This document shows positions 8,753 to 17,691 of a stretch of 64,000 nucleotides of DNA, in pieces. The notes under the pieces were generated by a model. That model was not told the DNA's origin and did no database searches. It saw nothing but the letters and a program-made list of their open reading frames with translations. Both the position numbers and the translations under genes were made by a program. The first letter of the stretch is position 1. Each line of letters starts with the position of its first letter. Where the stretch lies: the NCBI RefSeq assembly GCF_020532675.1, contig NZ_JAJAVE010000003.1, positions 186,001 to 250,000 on the forward strand, given 5' to 3'. The DNA is from Methylobacillus gramineus. Lineage in GTDB: Bacteria; Pseudomonadota; Gammaproteobacteria; Burkholderiales; Methylophilaceae.

Positions 8753-8758
8753 AAAGAA

Positions 8759-8780
8759 AACGGGAGCCTGAGCTCCCGTT
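8759..8780 (-). terminator. rho-independent terminator between lysR and pqqA (convergent)
   Basis: Perfect 9-bp stem AACGGGAGC / GCTCCCGTT with loop CTGA. On the minus strand it is followed by TTTTCTTTTC, so it fits best as the terminator of pqqA and probably also ends the lysR transcript. Confidence 0.8.
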
Positions 8781-8813
8781 GATCTTACATGCATGCATTA
8801 ACTTGGTAGTTAA

Positions 8814-8885
8814 TTAGCGATTGCAAACGTACATGGTTACTTCAAAGCCAAAACGCATTTCGGTAACTTCTGGTTTGGTCCACAT
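8814..8885 (-). CDS. pqqA: PqqA, coenzyme PQQ precursor peptide
   Basis: A 23-residue peptide that starts MWTKPEVTEMRFGFE and ends VTMYVCNR. It has the conserved Glu15 and Tyr19 (E-x-x-x-Y) whose side chains are cross-linked by PqqE and cut out to form pyrroloquinoline quinone. AAGGAG precedes the ATG by 7 bases, and a strong terminator follows 34 bases after the stop. No pqqB, C, D or E gene is within several kb on either side, so this is an isolated copy with its own transcript. PQQ is the cofactor of methanol dehydrogenase and other periplasmic quinoproteins. The gene is too short for normal gene finding and is easily missed. Confidence 0.95.
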   Translation of the reverse strand: MWTKPEVTEMRFGFEVTMYVCNR

Positions 8886-8987
8886 GGTAGATCTCCTTAG
8901 CGTGTTTTCAGAGTGAGCATACTGTTGTGCAGTACGTGAAGCAGACTGTACGCGTCTAAGATGTTCTACGCATGGGTGTTAGCCATT

Positions 8988-9015
8988 AAAAACAGCTCAT
9001 GATTTTCATGAGCTG
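8988..9015 (-). terminator. rho-independent terminator of the entericidin-like gene
   Basis: 10-bp stem CAGCTCATGA / TCATGAGCTG with loop TTT, then TTTTTAATG on the minus strand, 20 bases after the stop codon of the lipoprotein gene. Confidence 0.8.
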
Positions 9016-9034
9016 CTGGATGCATCCGGTTTAC

Positions 9035-9169
9035 TTACTTATGGCGATCAGCCGCATCTTCAAGTTTTTCACCACCGCGCTGGATATCCTGACCAGCACC
9101 CTTCATGGTGTTACAGCCTGTCAGTAAGATGAATCCGCATAGGAGGAAAAAAGCAGTCAATTTTTTCAT
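9035..9169 (-). CDS. entericidin A/B-like small lipoprotein
   Basis: 44 residues: signal peptide with lipobox LTGC (Cys19), then NTMKGAGQDIQRGGEKLEDA, the hallmark of the EcnA/EcnB family (toxin-antidote lipoproteins in enterics; in most bacteria a single small stress-related lipoprotein of unknown role). AAGGA lies 9 bases before the ATG. A terminator follows. It lies between lplT and pqqA on the same strand; no partner entericidin is present, so an antidote-toxin pair is unlikely. Confidence 0.9.
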   Translation of the reverse strand: MKKLTAFFLLCGFILLTGCNTMKGAGQDIQRGGEKLEDAADRHK

Positions 9170-9255
9170 TTGTTTATTCCTTCACAAATTGTCATGTGCG
9201 ACCAATATAAATGGTTAAGCTCAACAGTAGGTTAGGATTTCAGCTGAAATGCCTG

Positions 9256-10449
9256 TCAGATAATTCTGACACTTCTGAGACGCAACCAGGCCAATAATCC
9301 AATACTGAGAAATACCAGCAGGCCAATAGCCACAGTGGCCGGGACGACGGGCATTTGCTGTCGGCTGAGCAAAATGTAGAACCCCATCATGATCAGCATG
9401 CAGAAATTCTCAAACAGGTTCTGGATGGCAATCGCATGGCCTGCGCCTACAGAGTGATGCCCTCGCTCCTGTAACAAGGCATTGAGTGGCACCACATAAA
9501 AGCCGCCGCAGCAGCCGATCAGGATGAGCCAGATTGCCGCCATATACAGATTGCTCGAAAAGGCGAAGCCTACAATCAGCAAACCGATGAGTACACCTGC
9601 GGGAAGTGCCAGGTTAATCGTATGCAGAGTGACATAGCGGGCAGCGGCAATCGCTCCTATGGCTACCCCTATTGCCACTGCGCCGCTGAGGTTGGCTGGA
9701 GTGCTGAGGTCGGTGATATTAAGCGCAATTGGTACCCAGGCAACAAGCAGGAAACGCAAAGTGCTACCGGCTCCCCAGAAAATGCTGGAGCAAATAATGG
9801 AAAAGCGCGCATCGCTATTGCTCATCAATTTGCGCGTAGCCTGAAGAAAATCCTTGATTAAGACCATGGGTACAAAGGTCTCCACCGGGTGAGAAGGAGC
9901 CAGGCGCGGGATCAGGAGGTTGGCGGCAGCGGCCAGTAAGTAACAGCCTGCCACGATATAAAGCGCAGCATCCAGCCAATTATCGGCCAGCAAGCCACCG
10001 AGCACTGCACCCAACAGAATGGCGATAATGGTTGAGCCTTCCATCAGACTGTTGGCTTTGACTAGTTTATCGGAACTGACCATTTCGGCGAGAATGCCGT
10101 ATTTGGCAGGTGAGTACGCCGCTGCGCCAAGTCCGACCATGCCGTATGCCAGTAATGGATGCAGACCTGCAAGCATGGATGCTGCACCAAGGAACTTCAT
10201 GGTGTTGGCGATCAGCATCACCCTTCCCTTGGGCAAGCTGTCGGCAAAGGGGCCGACAAACGGGGCCAGGATAATGTAGGCAATAACGAAGAATTCCTGC
10301 AGCAACGGAATTTGCCAGGAAGGTGCCATATCCGCCTTGAGCAAGGCAATGGCAGCAAACAGTAGCGCGTTGTCCGCCAGCGCAGAAATGAACTGCGCAA
10401 TCATGACCGCAATCATGCCGCGTGAAATTAGGGAGTCAGTATGTTTCAT
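9256..10449 (-). CDS. lplT: lysophospholipid transporter LplT
   Basis: 397 residues, a 12-helix major facilitator protein. It matches the LplT family in its opening (ISRGMIAVMIAQFISALADN), in AAYSPAKYGILAEM near residue 115, and in its place directly after aas. LplT flips lysophospholipids from the outer to the inner leaflet of the cytoplasmic membrane, where Aas re-acylates them. It begins 15 bases after the aas stop, so the two are co-transcribed. Confidence 0.94.
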   Translation of the reverse strand: MKHTDSLISRGMIAVMIAQFISALADNALLFAAIALLKADMAPSWQIPLLQEFFVIAYIILAPFVGPFADSLPKGRVMLIANTMKFLGAASMLAGLHPLLAYGMVGLGAAAYSPAKYGILAEMVSSDKLVKANSLMEGSTIIAILLGAVLGGLLADNWLDAALYIVAGCYLLAAAANLLIPRLAPSHPVETFVPMVLIKDFLQATRKLMSNSDARFSIICSSIFWGAGSTLRFLLVAWVPIALNITDLSTPANLSGAVAIGVAIGAIAAARYVTLHTINLALPAGVLIGLLIVGFAFSSNLYMAAIWLILIGCCGGFYVVPLNALLQERGHHSVGAGHAIAIQNLFENFCMLIMMGFYILLSRQQMPVVPATVAIGLLVFLSIGLLAWLRLRSVRII

Positions 10450-10464
10450 GGTTGCCTTGTCTGC

Positions 10465-12585
10465 TTAAGCATTTTCAGCCATCTGTTTAAGGCAGACGTA
10501 ATCTGTCTTGCCAGTGCCAAGCACCGGCAAGGATTTGACGACAATAATCTTGCGTGCAATCGCCAGTTCGCTGGCGCCCAGTTTTTTGGCTGCAATTGCC
10601 AGCGGTTCACGACTCAGGTTGGAGTCGGTGGTATAGAGCACGATATTCTCGCCGCGCTGTATGTCAGTTTGTGTGGTGGCTGCATGCTGGTGTTCGGGTG
10701 AGGCGGTATTGGCAAGTTGCTCCACGGTTTCCAGTGAAACCATTTCACCCGCAATCTTGGCGAAGCGTTTTACCCGGCCACAAATCGTGACAAAGCCATT
10801 GGGATCAATATTGACGATATCCCCAGTGTCATACCAGCCATCGGGAGGCGGTTGCAGCTTCCCTGGCTGATCATGGAGATAATAACCGAGCATCACGTTA
10901 GGCCCCTTTACATGGAGCAGGCCACCTTCTTCTATCCCGGGCACAGGTGTCAATTTGTAATTCAGCGATGGCAACAATGTTCCTACCGTGCCAGCAAGGT
11001 GCGCCATCGGCGTGTTCACTGCCAATACTGGCGCACACTCTGTTGCGCCATATCCCTCCAAAATGCGGATGCCAAACTTCTCTATCCATAACTTGCGTAC
11101 TTCACTGCTGAGTTTCTCCGCACCTGCGACAACATAGCGCATCTTGTAGAAGTCATAAGGATGAGCAAACCTGGCGTAATTGCCAAGGAAGGTGCTGGTG
11201 CCGAAAATTACGGTACAACCACGGTCATAGACCACTTCGGGAATTACGCGGTAATGCAGCGGGGAGGGATAAATAAAGACCTTGCTGCCGCAGACCAAGG
11301 GCATGATGCCGCCACAGCTGAATCCAAATGCGTGGAATAGCGGTAACGCCATCATGAATTTGTCTTTGTGTGAAAAGTCGATTACCGCCCGAATCTGCGC
11401 GATATTCGACATGATGCTGCGGTGGGAGTGCACGACGCCTTTGGGTTTACCTTCTGAACCCGAGGTAAACAATACAGCGGCTGGGGCATCAGGGTTGCGG
11501 TTTTTTTCTATGCGGGAAGGGAGCCAGATGGCATAGGCCATCAGCCACAACTTGTCGGGCAAGGTGAATTGACTGCGTAAATCTTCCAGGTAAACGATAT
11601 TCAGCTGTTGCAGTTTCCCCACGGCTTCGGTGAGTTTGGCTGCCTCAAGGAATTTTCTTGAAGTGATGACGGTGCTAATGGCGGCGGCTGTACATGCGTT
11701 CTGCATGCCACTGGTGCCTGCGGTGTAATTCAACATGGCCGGGATGCGTTGCATGGCGCTCATGCCGAAAATCAGGCAAACCGTATTGGTGACATTCGGC
11801 ATCAGGACGCCTACTGTTTCATTCTGCTGCGTGACTTTCTCAACCAGGCGGCCCAGTGCCAGGCTCTTCTTCAGCAGGTCACCATAGTTTTCTTCCAGCA
11901 TTTGTACGTCTTCTACCACTTTGGTTCGCTTACCATAAGTATTTACGGCGTCGATGAATGCACTGTAAATGGTAGTGATCGGTTGCGAGGTGAACAGCAT
12001 GTCCTGCATGATGCGTTGCATATGCTCACCTGCCATACGCCGTCTCACCTTGGCAGTTGGGGCCTCCGGCATGGCGATATGTGTAGGTGGCTGGATGGAG
12101 AGGGTAATTTTTGGTAAAAGCTGGTGCGGGTAATCACTGCCCAGTCGGCCAAACCAGCTACGTGCAGCGCCCATGATGCGTACTGGCAAGATAGTGGCAC
12201 CGGTCTTGGCTGCAACAAATGCAGGGCCAGCATAGACCTTCATCAGACTGCCTGTCAGCGTGATACGACCTTCCGGGAAGATCATGACCGACTCGCCTGC
12301 TTCCAGTAAGCGGATGACCTTTTTCATCGCCAGCGGGATGTTGGTGTCCACGGCCAAGTGAGGAACATAACTGAGAATGCGACGAAACAACCAGTTATCC
12401 AGCACAGTTGTATGCACGATGAAGGTGGTACGTACAGGCAGGAACAGGCCGAGCAGAAATCCATCCAAAAAAGATTCGTGATTAGCGATGATCAGCAGTT
12501 TTTCCTGTGCGGGAATATATTGCTGACCGGTGACTTCAACACGGAACAGCAGCCTGGTGATCCATCTTGTTAATGACAACAGCAT
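10465..12585 (-). CDS. aas: bifunctional acyl-ACP synthetase / 2-acyl-glycerophosphoethanolamine acyltransferase
   Basis: 706 residues. The N-terminal acyltransferase domain has the HX4D motif in NHESFLDG (His36, Asp41) and FPEGRIT near residue 100. The C-terminal AMP-forming domain has LFTSGSEGKPKG near 355 and TGDIVNIDPNGF near 590. It activates fatty acids on ACP and re-acylates lysophosphatidylethanolamine. It lies between an ArsR-type regulator (15 bases upstream) and lplT (15 bases downstream), giving a regulated three-gene phospholipid repair operon. Length and domain order match E. coli Aas. Confidence 0.95.
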   Translation of the reverse strand: MLLSLTRWITRLLFRVEVTGQQYIPAQEKLLIIANHESFLDGFLLGLFLPVRTTFIVHTTVLDNWLFRRILSYVPHLAVDTNIPLAMKKVIRLLEAGESVMIFPEGRITLTGSLMKVYAGPAFVAAKTGATILPVRIMGAARSWFGRLGSDYPHQLLPKITLSIQPPTHIAMPEAPTAKVRRRMAGEHMQRIMQDMLFTSQPITTIYSAFIDAVNTYGKRTKVVEDVQMLEENYGDLLKKSLALGRLVEKVTQQNETVGVLMPNVTNTVCLIFGMSAMQRIPAMLNYTAGTSGMQNACTAAAISTVITSRKFLEAAKLTEAVGKLQQLNIVYLEDLRSQFTLPDKLWLMAYAIWLPSRIEKNRNPDAPAAVLFTSGSEGKPKGVVHSHRSIMSNIAQIRAVIDFSHKDKFMMALPLFHAFGFSCGGIMPLVCGSKVFIYPSPLHYRVIPEVVYDRGCTVIFGTSTFLGNYARFAHPYDFYKMRYVVAGAEKLSSEVRKLWIEKFGIRILEGYGATECAPVLAVNTPMAHLAGTVGTLLPSLNYKLTPVPGIEEGGLLHVKGPNVMLGYYLHDQPGKLQPPPDGWYDTGDIVNIDPNGFVTICGRVKRFAKIAGEMVSLETVEQLANTASPEHQHAATTQTDIQRGENIVLYTTDSNLSREPLAIAAKKLGASELAIARKIIVVKSLPVLGTGKTDYVCLKQMAENA

Positions 12586-12600
12586 GGGGTCTCCTTGGGT

Positions 12601-12906
12601 TTAGATGTCTTCATTGATGTAGTGCAATACGTTCTGTAACGCGATCTGCATATGGTGCTTGTCGATACCGAACAGTACTTCTTTGCCGACTTTCTGGCTT
12701 TTAAGCGCTCCTCCCTGCTCCAGCACTTTAAGGTGATGAGTAACTGCAGTGCGGCTCAGCGTGGATGCCTCGACGATCTGTCTGATGCTGAGTTGTTCCC
12801 CCGATTCGAATGACAGCAGGATACGTTGCCGGTGCTCGTCACCAAGGGCTACGAATAAATCAGAGATGTCTTTCCACTCCTGGGGGATGTCGCGAACGCT
12901 TTTCAT
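12601..12906 (-). CDS. ArsR-family winged-helix regulator
   Basis: 101 residues with a clear ArsR/SmtB helix-turn-helix (IRQIVEASTLSRTAVTHHLK, residues 41-60). There is no Cys pair in the recognition helix, so it is not a classic metal sensor; the signal might be a lipid or membrane state. It is the first gene of the arsR-aas-lplT operon. The start codon directly touches a 24-bp palindrome (listed separately), which suggests tight autorepression. Confidence 0.9.
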   Translation of the reverse strand: MKSVRDIPQEWKDISDLFVALGDEHRQRILLSFESGEQLSIRQIVEASTLSRTAVTHHLKVLEQGGALKSQKVGKEVLFGIDKHHMQIALQNVLHYINEDI

Positions 12907-12930
12907 AACTAAATAATTAGTTATTTAGTT
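12907..12930. promoter_or_regulatory. palindromic operator abutting the arsR start codon
   Basis: AACTAAATAA, then TTAG, then TTATTTAGTT: perfect 10-bp arms. It ends at the base next to the ATG (12906) and occupies the space where a Shine-Dalgarno would be expected, so bound protein or the equivalent mRNA hairpin could block expression of the whole operon. Confidence 0.7.
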
Positions 12931-13006
12931 CCATCCGTCAACAACTTTATTTCAAAGATGCGGTGTGATTCGCTAATATGCTTATCTTTCCAAGGTATAA
13001 GTATTT

Positions 13007-13750
13007 ATGAGCGATCAGCAGGTAACAGATGTGATATCCCTGGCGACAAAAATCCAAGAGGATGGATTCAGTTTTGTCAGTGCTGCCCAGGCACGTGCCT
13101 GGTTGCTGGAAAAGCATGTCGATGCACTTGATGATTGGGCAGTTTTTGATGCCAGCTGGGAAAGTATGCCGCTGGATGAGTATATGGCGGATGGTGGTCG
13201 CTACCGGCGTCGACGCTTTGCTACCTTGAGCGCGGAAAGTGAAGGGGTTATCCTGCTGGAGCCTCATCAGCCGCATTACCAGAGTCGTGAGTACAACTCA
13301 TTGAATGGTGGGGTGGCACGTATGTATGAGCCGATTCCTGATGCTATTGTGCAAGGGCAGAGCATGCAGGGGGTGTTGCATTTCTGTCGTGATTTATTTA
13401 GCCAGATGCGCCCTAAAGCGCGCTGGCATATTGAATGCCATCAGTTTCGCATAGAAGCCAGCCAGCAGGAACATGGACAACCAGCTCCTGAGGGAGTACA
13501 CAGGGATGGCGTGGATTATGTGCTGGTGATGATGGTCAAGCGGGTCAATATTTCCAGTGGCACGACGACATTACATGATTTGAACAAGCAGGTGCTGGAT
13601 AGCTTTACACTGACGAATCCGCTGGACTGGGCGTTGGTGGATGACAAGCGCCGCATGCACGGGGTGACGCCAGTGGAGCAGATTGATCCTGCGTTGCCTG
13701 CCTATCGCGATGTATTGGTCATGACATTTACCGATAAATCTTCAGTATGA
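13007..13750 (+). CDS. 2OG-Fe(II) dioxygenase, isoleucine/leucine-hydroxylase-like family
   Basis: 247 residues. The double-stranded beta-helix shows an Fe-binding set His165-x-Asp167 (GVHRDGVDY) and His218 (RRMHGVTP), with Arg234 placed to bind 2-oxoglutarate. This is the 2OG-Fe_dioxy_2 family, which includes the isoleucine 4-dioxygenase of Bacillus thuringiensis; related enzymes hydroxylate free L-leucine, isoleucine or methionine. It starts at ATG 13007. It appears monocistronic, between the divergent arsR operon and a c-di-GMP protein. The amino acid substrate is inferred from the family only. Confidence 0.85.
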   Translation: MSDQQVTDVISLATKIQEDGFSFVSAAQARAWLLEKHVDALDDWAVFDASWESMPLDEYMADGGRYRRRRFATLSAESEGVILLEPHQPHYQSREYNSLNGGVARMYEPIPDAIVQGQSMQGVLHFCRDLFSQMRPKARWHIECHQFRIEASQQEHGQPAPEGVHRDGVDYVLVMMVKRVNISSGTTTLHDLNKQVLDSFTLTNPLDWALVDDKRRMHGVTPVEQIDPALPAYRDVLVMTFTDKSSV

Positions 13751-13869
13751 TCTTTAGAGTTGGTAGCTCCTGATAAAAGATCAGCGTGTCATCCTCAGCA
13801 TTGTTGCCGCTATAAAAATGGATAAAATATGAGCATCGGGAATTCAGAATGGCACAAAGAAGGTTTGCT

Positions 13870-16800
13870 ATGCTTGATGGGGTATTAGCTGGCAAGCGTT
13901 TTTCAATATCTAGTACGATCACATCGGTCGTGCTGTTTCTCATACTTTCCTCATCCGCGCTTGGTGTCTCGGCAGCGCCTCTGGAGAAAGTCAAACTTCA
14001 GCTTAAGTGGTATCACCAGTTTCAGTTTGCCGGATATTATGCAGCCCAGACACAAGGATATTATCGAGATGCCGGGCTGGATGTAGAAATCCTTGAAGGT
14101 GGCAAGGGGCGTGTACCGATCAATGAGGTCGTGAGCGGTCGCGTCCAGTTTGGCGTAGGCGACTCGGAAATTGTATTAGCCCGTATTCAGGGGGAGCCGC
14201 TAGTCGCCCTGGCTTCCATATTCCAACACACTCCCCATATTTTGCTCAGCAAGAAATCGAGCAATATCAATACACCCGCAGACTTGGTTGGCAAACGCAT
14301 CATGCTGGCTGGCGATAATCGCGACGCACAGCATAAAGCCTTGTTATTGAGGGAGGGGGTTGATATCCGCAAGCTGACGATAGTCCCTCATAGCCGTAAT
14401 CTGGATGATTTGCTGGCAGATAAAGTTGATGTGATATCCGCCTATGCCACGGTAGAGCCATTGCGCATGCTGGAGCTGGGGATAGAGCCCGCCATTTTGA
14501 GCAGTATGGATTACGGCATTGATTTCTATGGCGATACCTTGTTCACCTCTGAGGCTGAAGTATCTGCACACCCTGATAGAGTCGATGCATTTGTGAGCGC
14601 CAGCCTGAAAGGCTGGAAATATGCCCTGGAAAACCCGCATGAAATTGCCCAGCTGATTTTAACCATGCCGGGTGTGGTCGAGCGGCATGTCACCATGAAG
14701 CAACTGATGTACGAAGCTCGTGACATGCACCGCCACATCATGCCGGAAGTGGTGGAAATCGGGCATATGAATCAGGCGCGCTGGGAGTTTATTGCCAAGG
14801 TCATGACCGATGTCGGGGTTGCCAAGCCTGGCTATGACTTATCCGGTTTTATGCGGCCCACGGCGGCGAATAATGCGCATTTGGTGCGCTGGTTTGCCTT
14901 GATCACCTTGATTGTCGGTATTGTCATGGCGCTGGTGTTGTTCTGGAACCTGCAGATCCGCCGCAAGGTGCAGGAAAGTACGCGCGACCTCAATGCCGAA
15001 ATCCTGCAGCGAAAGCTGATTGAAAAAGAACTGCAATCGAGTCAGGAGTTGGTCAAGCTGACATTTGGTGCCGCTGCTGCCGGGATTGCAATGATCACCA
15101 TACAGGGACGTTTCATCCTGACCAACCCTGCCTATTGCGACATCGTAGGGTATTCAGAGGATGAACTAAGGGCGCTTGATTGTGATGCCCTGATTTATGA
15201 ACAAGACAGCATTGAAGCGATTAAGAATCGGCAGCGTTTATTGCATGGGGAAATCAGCTATTCAGTGGTTGAAAAGCGCTACCGGACAAAATCAGGTCGG
15301 CCGGTGTGGGTGCGGATCAGTGCATCCGTTGTGTTGGGTGCTGATGGTGCACCGATTCACCTGATCAAGGTGGTAGAGAATATTGAGCAGGAAAAAAGAC
15401 AGGAGTTGCTGCGGGTTGAGCAGCGGGCATTGCTGGAGAAAATTGCCGCAGGGGGCGTACTTAATGAAACCTTGCATGCCGCGGTAGAATTGATAGAGGC
15501 GCAATCTCCAGAAGTCATGTGTTCCATCATGTTGCTGGACAAGGATGAGTGCTTCATGAACGCGGTTTCGACGCGATTGCCTGATGGGTATCTGGATGCA
15601 CTGCACGGATTAAAAATTGGACCCTCTGTCGGGTCTTGTGGCACGGCAGCTTACGAGCGCAGAACCGTTATTGTGGAAGATATTGCAGAGGATAGACTAT
15701 GGAGAGAATATCGTGCAATTGCCCAGCAATATGATTTGCGCGCCTGTTGGTCCATGCCTATTTTTTCCAGTACCCAGCAGGTATTGGGCACCTTTGCCGT
15801 GTATGGAAAGCATCCTCGCGTTCCGGAAAGTGAAGAGATGGACCTGGTCGCTGCCTGCTCACATATTGTGGGGATTGCGATTGAGCGGGCCCGTGCAGAA
15901 GACCAGCTCAGGTTGCTTGAAACCAGTATTGCCCGCCTGAACGATATCGTACTGATTGCCGAGGCTGACCCTCGCGGATTACATAGCCCCCACACTATTT
16001 TTGTGAATAAGGCATTTGAGCAATTGACCGGGTACAGCGCTGAGGATGTGATCGGCAAGCCTCTACGGTTGCTGGATGGACCCAATACTCAACAGGAAGA
16101 GCTCAGTAAGGTCAAAGCGGCACTAAAGAATGGAGAGTCCATCAGGACTGAGTTAATCAATTACAAGAAAAATGGTGAAGAAATCTGGCTGGAAATGGAT
16201 ATCCTGCCGATTGCGAATGCAGCGGGGCAATATACTCATTGGGTAGCCGTTGAGCGTGATATTACAGAACGTAAGGCGGCTGAAAGCAAGATTCAGCATC
16301 TGGCTTTCTACGATGTGCTGACTAACCTGCCCAATCGCCTGTTATTGCTGGATAGGCTGGAATACGTGCTAGTGAATTCCATCAGGCTGAATACTTCGGG
16401 AGCCTTGCTGTTTATTGATCTTGATAATTTCAAAACCCTGAATGATACCCATGGCCATGATTTTGGCGACATGCTGCTGGAACTGGTCGCGCAGCGTATT
16501 GTAGAAAGTGTGCGTGTCAGCGATACCGTGGCCAGGCTCGGTGGTGATGAGTTTGTGGTGGTGCTGGACGGACTGAGCAAAGACCTACAACTGGCGGCAC
16601 AAGAGACGCGTACGGTGGCGGAAAAAATCCTCGCCTCTTTCTTCCAGCCTTTTCATCTGGCCGGCTATGAGCATTATTCTTCCAGTAGTGTCGGCGTCGC
16701 CTTATTCGGACCTCAGCAGCAGGTTACCGTAGATGAGCTCTTGAAGCGTGCCGATCTGGCGATGTACCAGGCGAAGTCAGCGGGCAGGAATACCTTCCGT

Positions 16801-17601
16801 TTCTTTGATCCTGCCATGCAGGCCTTGATTAGTGAACGGGCAGCCATGGAAGAGGATTTGCGACAAGCACTGCCACGCCATGAGCTGATACTGTTCTATC
16901 AGCCCCAGGTAGATGAAAAGGCCAAATTGTTCGGCGCAGAAGTTTTATTGCGGTGGCAGCACCCTCGCCATGGCCTGTTGTCACCCGCAGGGTTTATTTC
17001 TCTGGCGGAAGAAACTGGCTTGATATTGCCGATTGGTAACTGGGTGCTGGAAACCGCATGTCGTCAGCTTGTGTTGTGGTCTCACCAGACAGAAACTGCT
17101 CGCTTGAGCCTGTCCGTCAATGTCAGCGCCCGCCAGTTCCGCCAGCCCGATTTTGTTGAGCAGGTGCTACTCATTCTCGAGGAGACAGGGGCTGATCCTG
17201 CTTATCTCAAGCTTGAGCTGACCGAGAGCATGCTGGTGGACAATATTGAGGACGTGATCGTCAAGATGAATGCGCTAAAAGCCATGGGGGTTGGTTTTTC
17301 CATGGATGATTTTGGTACCGGTTATTCCTCATTGTCCTACTTGAAGCGTCTGCCATTGTCGCAACTGAAAATTGACCGGTCCTTTGTGAGGGATCTGCTG
17401 ATTGACTCCAACGATGCCTCTATTGTGCGTACCATCATTGCCTTGGGTCATGGCTTGGGGCTGAAAGTCATTGCGGAAGGCGTTGAAACCCAAGAGCAGC
17501 AAAGATTTCTGGCAGATGAAGGGTGCTTGGCGTATCAGGGTTACCTGTTCGGTGCTCCTATCTCCCTGGTTCAGTTTGAGCAGGCCTTCAAGCTGGGCTG
17601 A
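13870..17601 (+). CDS. periplasmic THI5/NMT1-type sensor with PAS-GAF-PAS-GGDEF-EAL output
   Basis: 1243 residues. Domains in order: signal/anchor helix (10-35), NMT1/THI5-like periplasmic binding domain (KVKLQLKWYHQFQFAGYYAA onward to ~330), membrane helix (~345-365), PAS (~390-510), GAF (~530-680), PAS (~690-810), GGDEF (GGDEF at about 887, with an RxxD inhibitory site five residues before it), EAL (1015-1240). The EAL signature reads EVLLRW, but NVSARQ, ELTES, DDFGTG, KIDR and AEGVE are all present, so the phosphodiesterase is probably active. Start: ATG 13870 has AAGAAGG 6 bases upstream; ATG 13849 is in frame without such a signal. It links a small-molecule signal in the periplasm to c-di-GMP turnover. 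Confidence 0.93.
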   Translation: MLDGVLAGKRFSISSTITSVVLFLILSSSALGVSAAPLEKVKLQLKWYHQFQFAGYYAAQTQGYYRDAGLDVEILEGGKGRVPINEVVSGRVQFGVGDSEIVLARIQGEPLVALASIFQHTPHILLSKKSSNINTPADLVGKRIMLAGDNRDAQHKALLLREGVDIRKLTIVPHSRNLDDLLADKVDVISAYATVEPLRMLELGIEPAILSSMDYGIDFYGDTLFTSEAEVSAHPDRVDAFVSASLKGWKYALENPHEIAQLILTMPGVVERHVTMKQLMYEARDMHRHIMPEVVEIGHMNQARWEFIAKVMTDVGVAKPGYDLSGFMRPTAANNAHLVRWFALITLIVGIVMALVLFWNLQIRRKVQESTRDLNAEILQRKLIEKELQSSQELVKLTFGAAAAGIAMITIQGRFILTNPAYCDIVGYSEDELRALDCDALIYEQDSIEAIKNRQRLLHGEISYSVVEKRYRTKSGRPVWVRISASVVLGADGAPIHLIKVVENIEQEKRQELLRVEQRALLEKIAAGGVLNETLHAAVELIEAQSPEVMCSIMLLDKDECFMNAVSTRLPDGYLDALHGLKIGPSVGSCGTAAYERRTVIVEDIAEDRLWREYRAIAQQYDLRACWSMPIFSSTQQVLGTFAVYGKHPRVPESEEMDLVAACSHIVGIAIERARAEDQLRLLETSIARLNDIVLIAEADPRGLHSPHTIFVNKAFEQLTGYSAEDVIGKPLRLLDGPNTQQEELSKVKAALKNGESIRTELINYKKNGEEIWLEMDILPIANAAGQYTHWVAVERDITERKAAESKIQHLAFYDVLTNLPNRLLLLDRLEYVLVNSIRLNTSGALLFIDLDNFKTLNDTHGHDFGDMLLELVAQRIVESVRVSDTVARLGGDEFVVVLDGLSKDLQLAAQETRTVAEKILASFFQPFHLAGYEHYSSSSVGVALFGPQQQVTVDELLKRADLAMYQAKSAGRNTFRFFDPAMQALISERAAMEEDLRQALPRHELILFYQPQVDEKAKLFGAEVLLRWQHPRHGLLSPAGFISLAEETGLILPIGNWVLETACRQLVLWSHQTETARLSLSVNVSARQFRQPDFVEQVLLILEETGADPAYLKLELTESMLVDNIEDVIVKMNALKAMGVGFSMDDFGTGYSSLSYLKRLPLSQLKIDRSFVRDLLIDSNDASIVRTIIALGHGLGLKVIAEGVETQEQQRFLADEGCLAYQGYLFGAPISLVQFEQAFKLG

Positions 17602-17691
17602 GCGGTTGACATTCTATGAAGCATGGGGAACTATTCCCTGTAGGTGATGAAATTTTTCATTACCATGACGTGGTTCATATGAGGAGAACGT

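Noticed and set aside
9035-9169. Entericidin toxin-antidote pair.
   Set aside because: Only one such lipoprotein is present; no second copy within the region.
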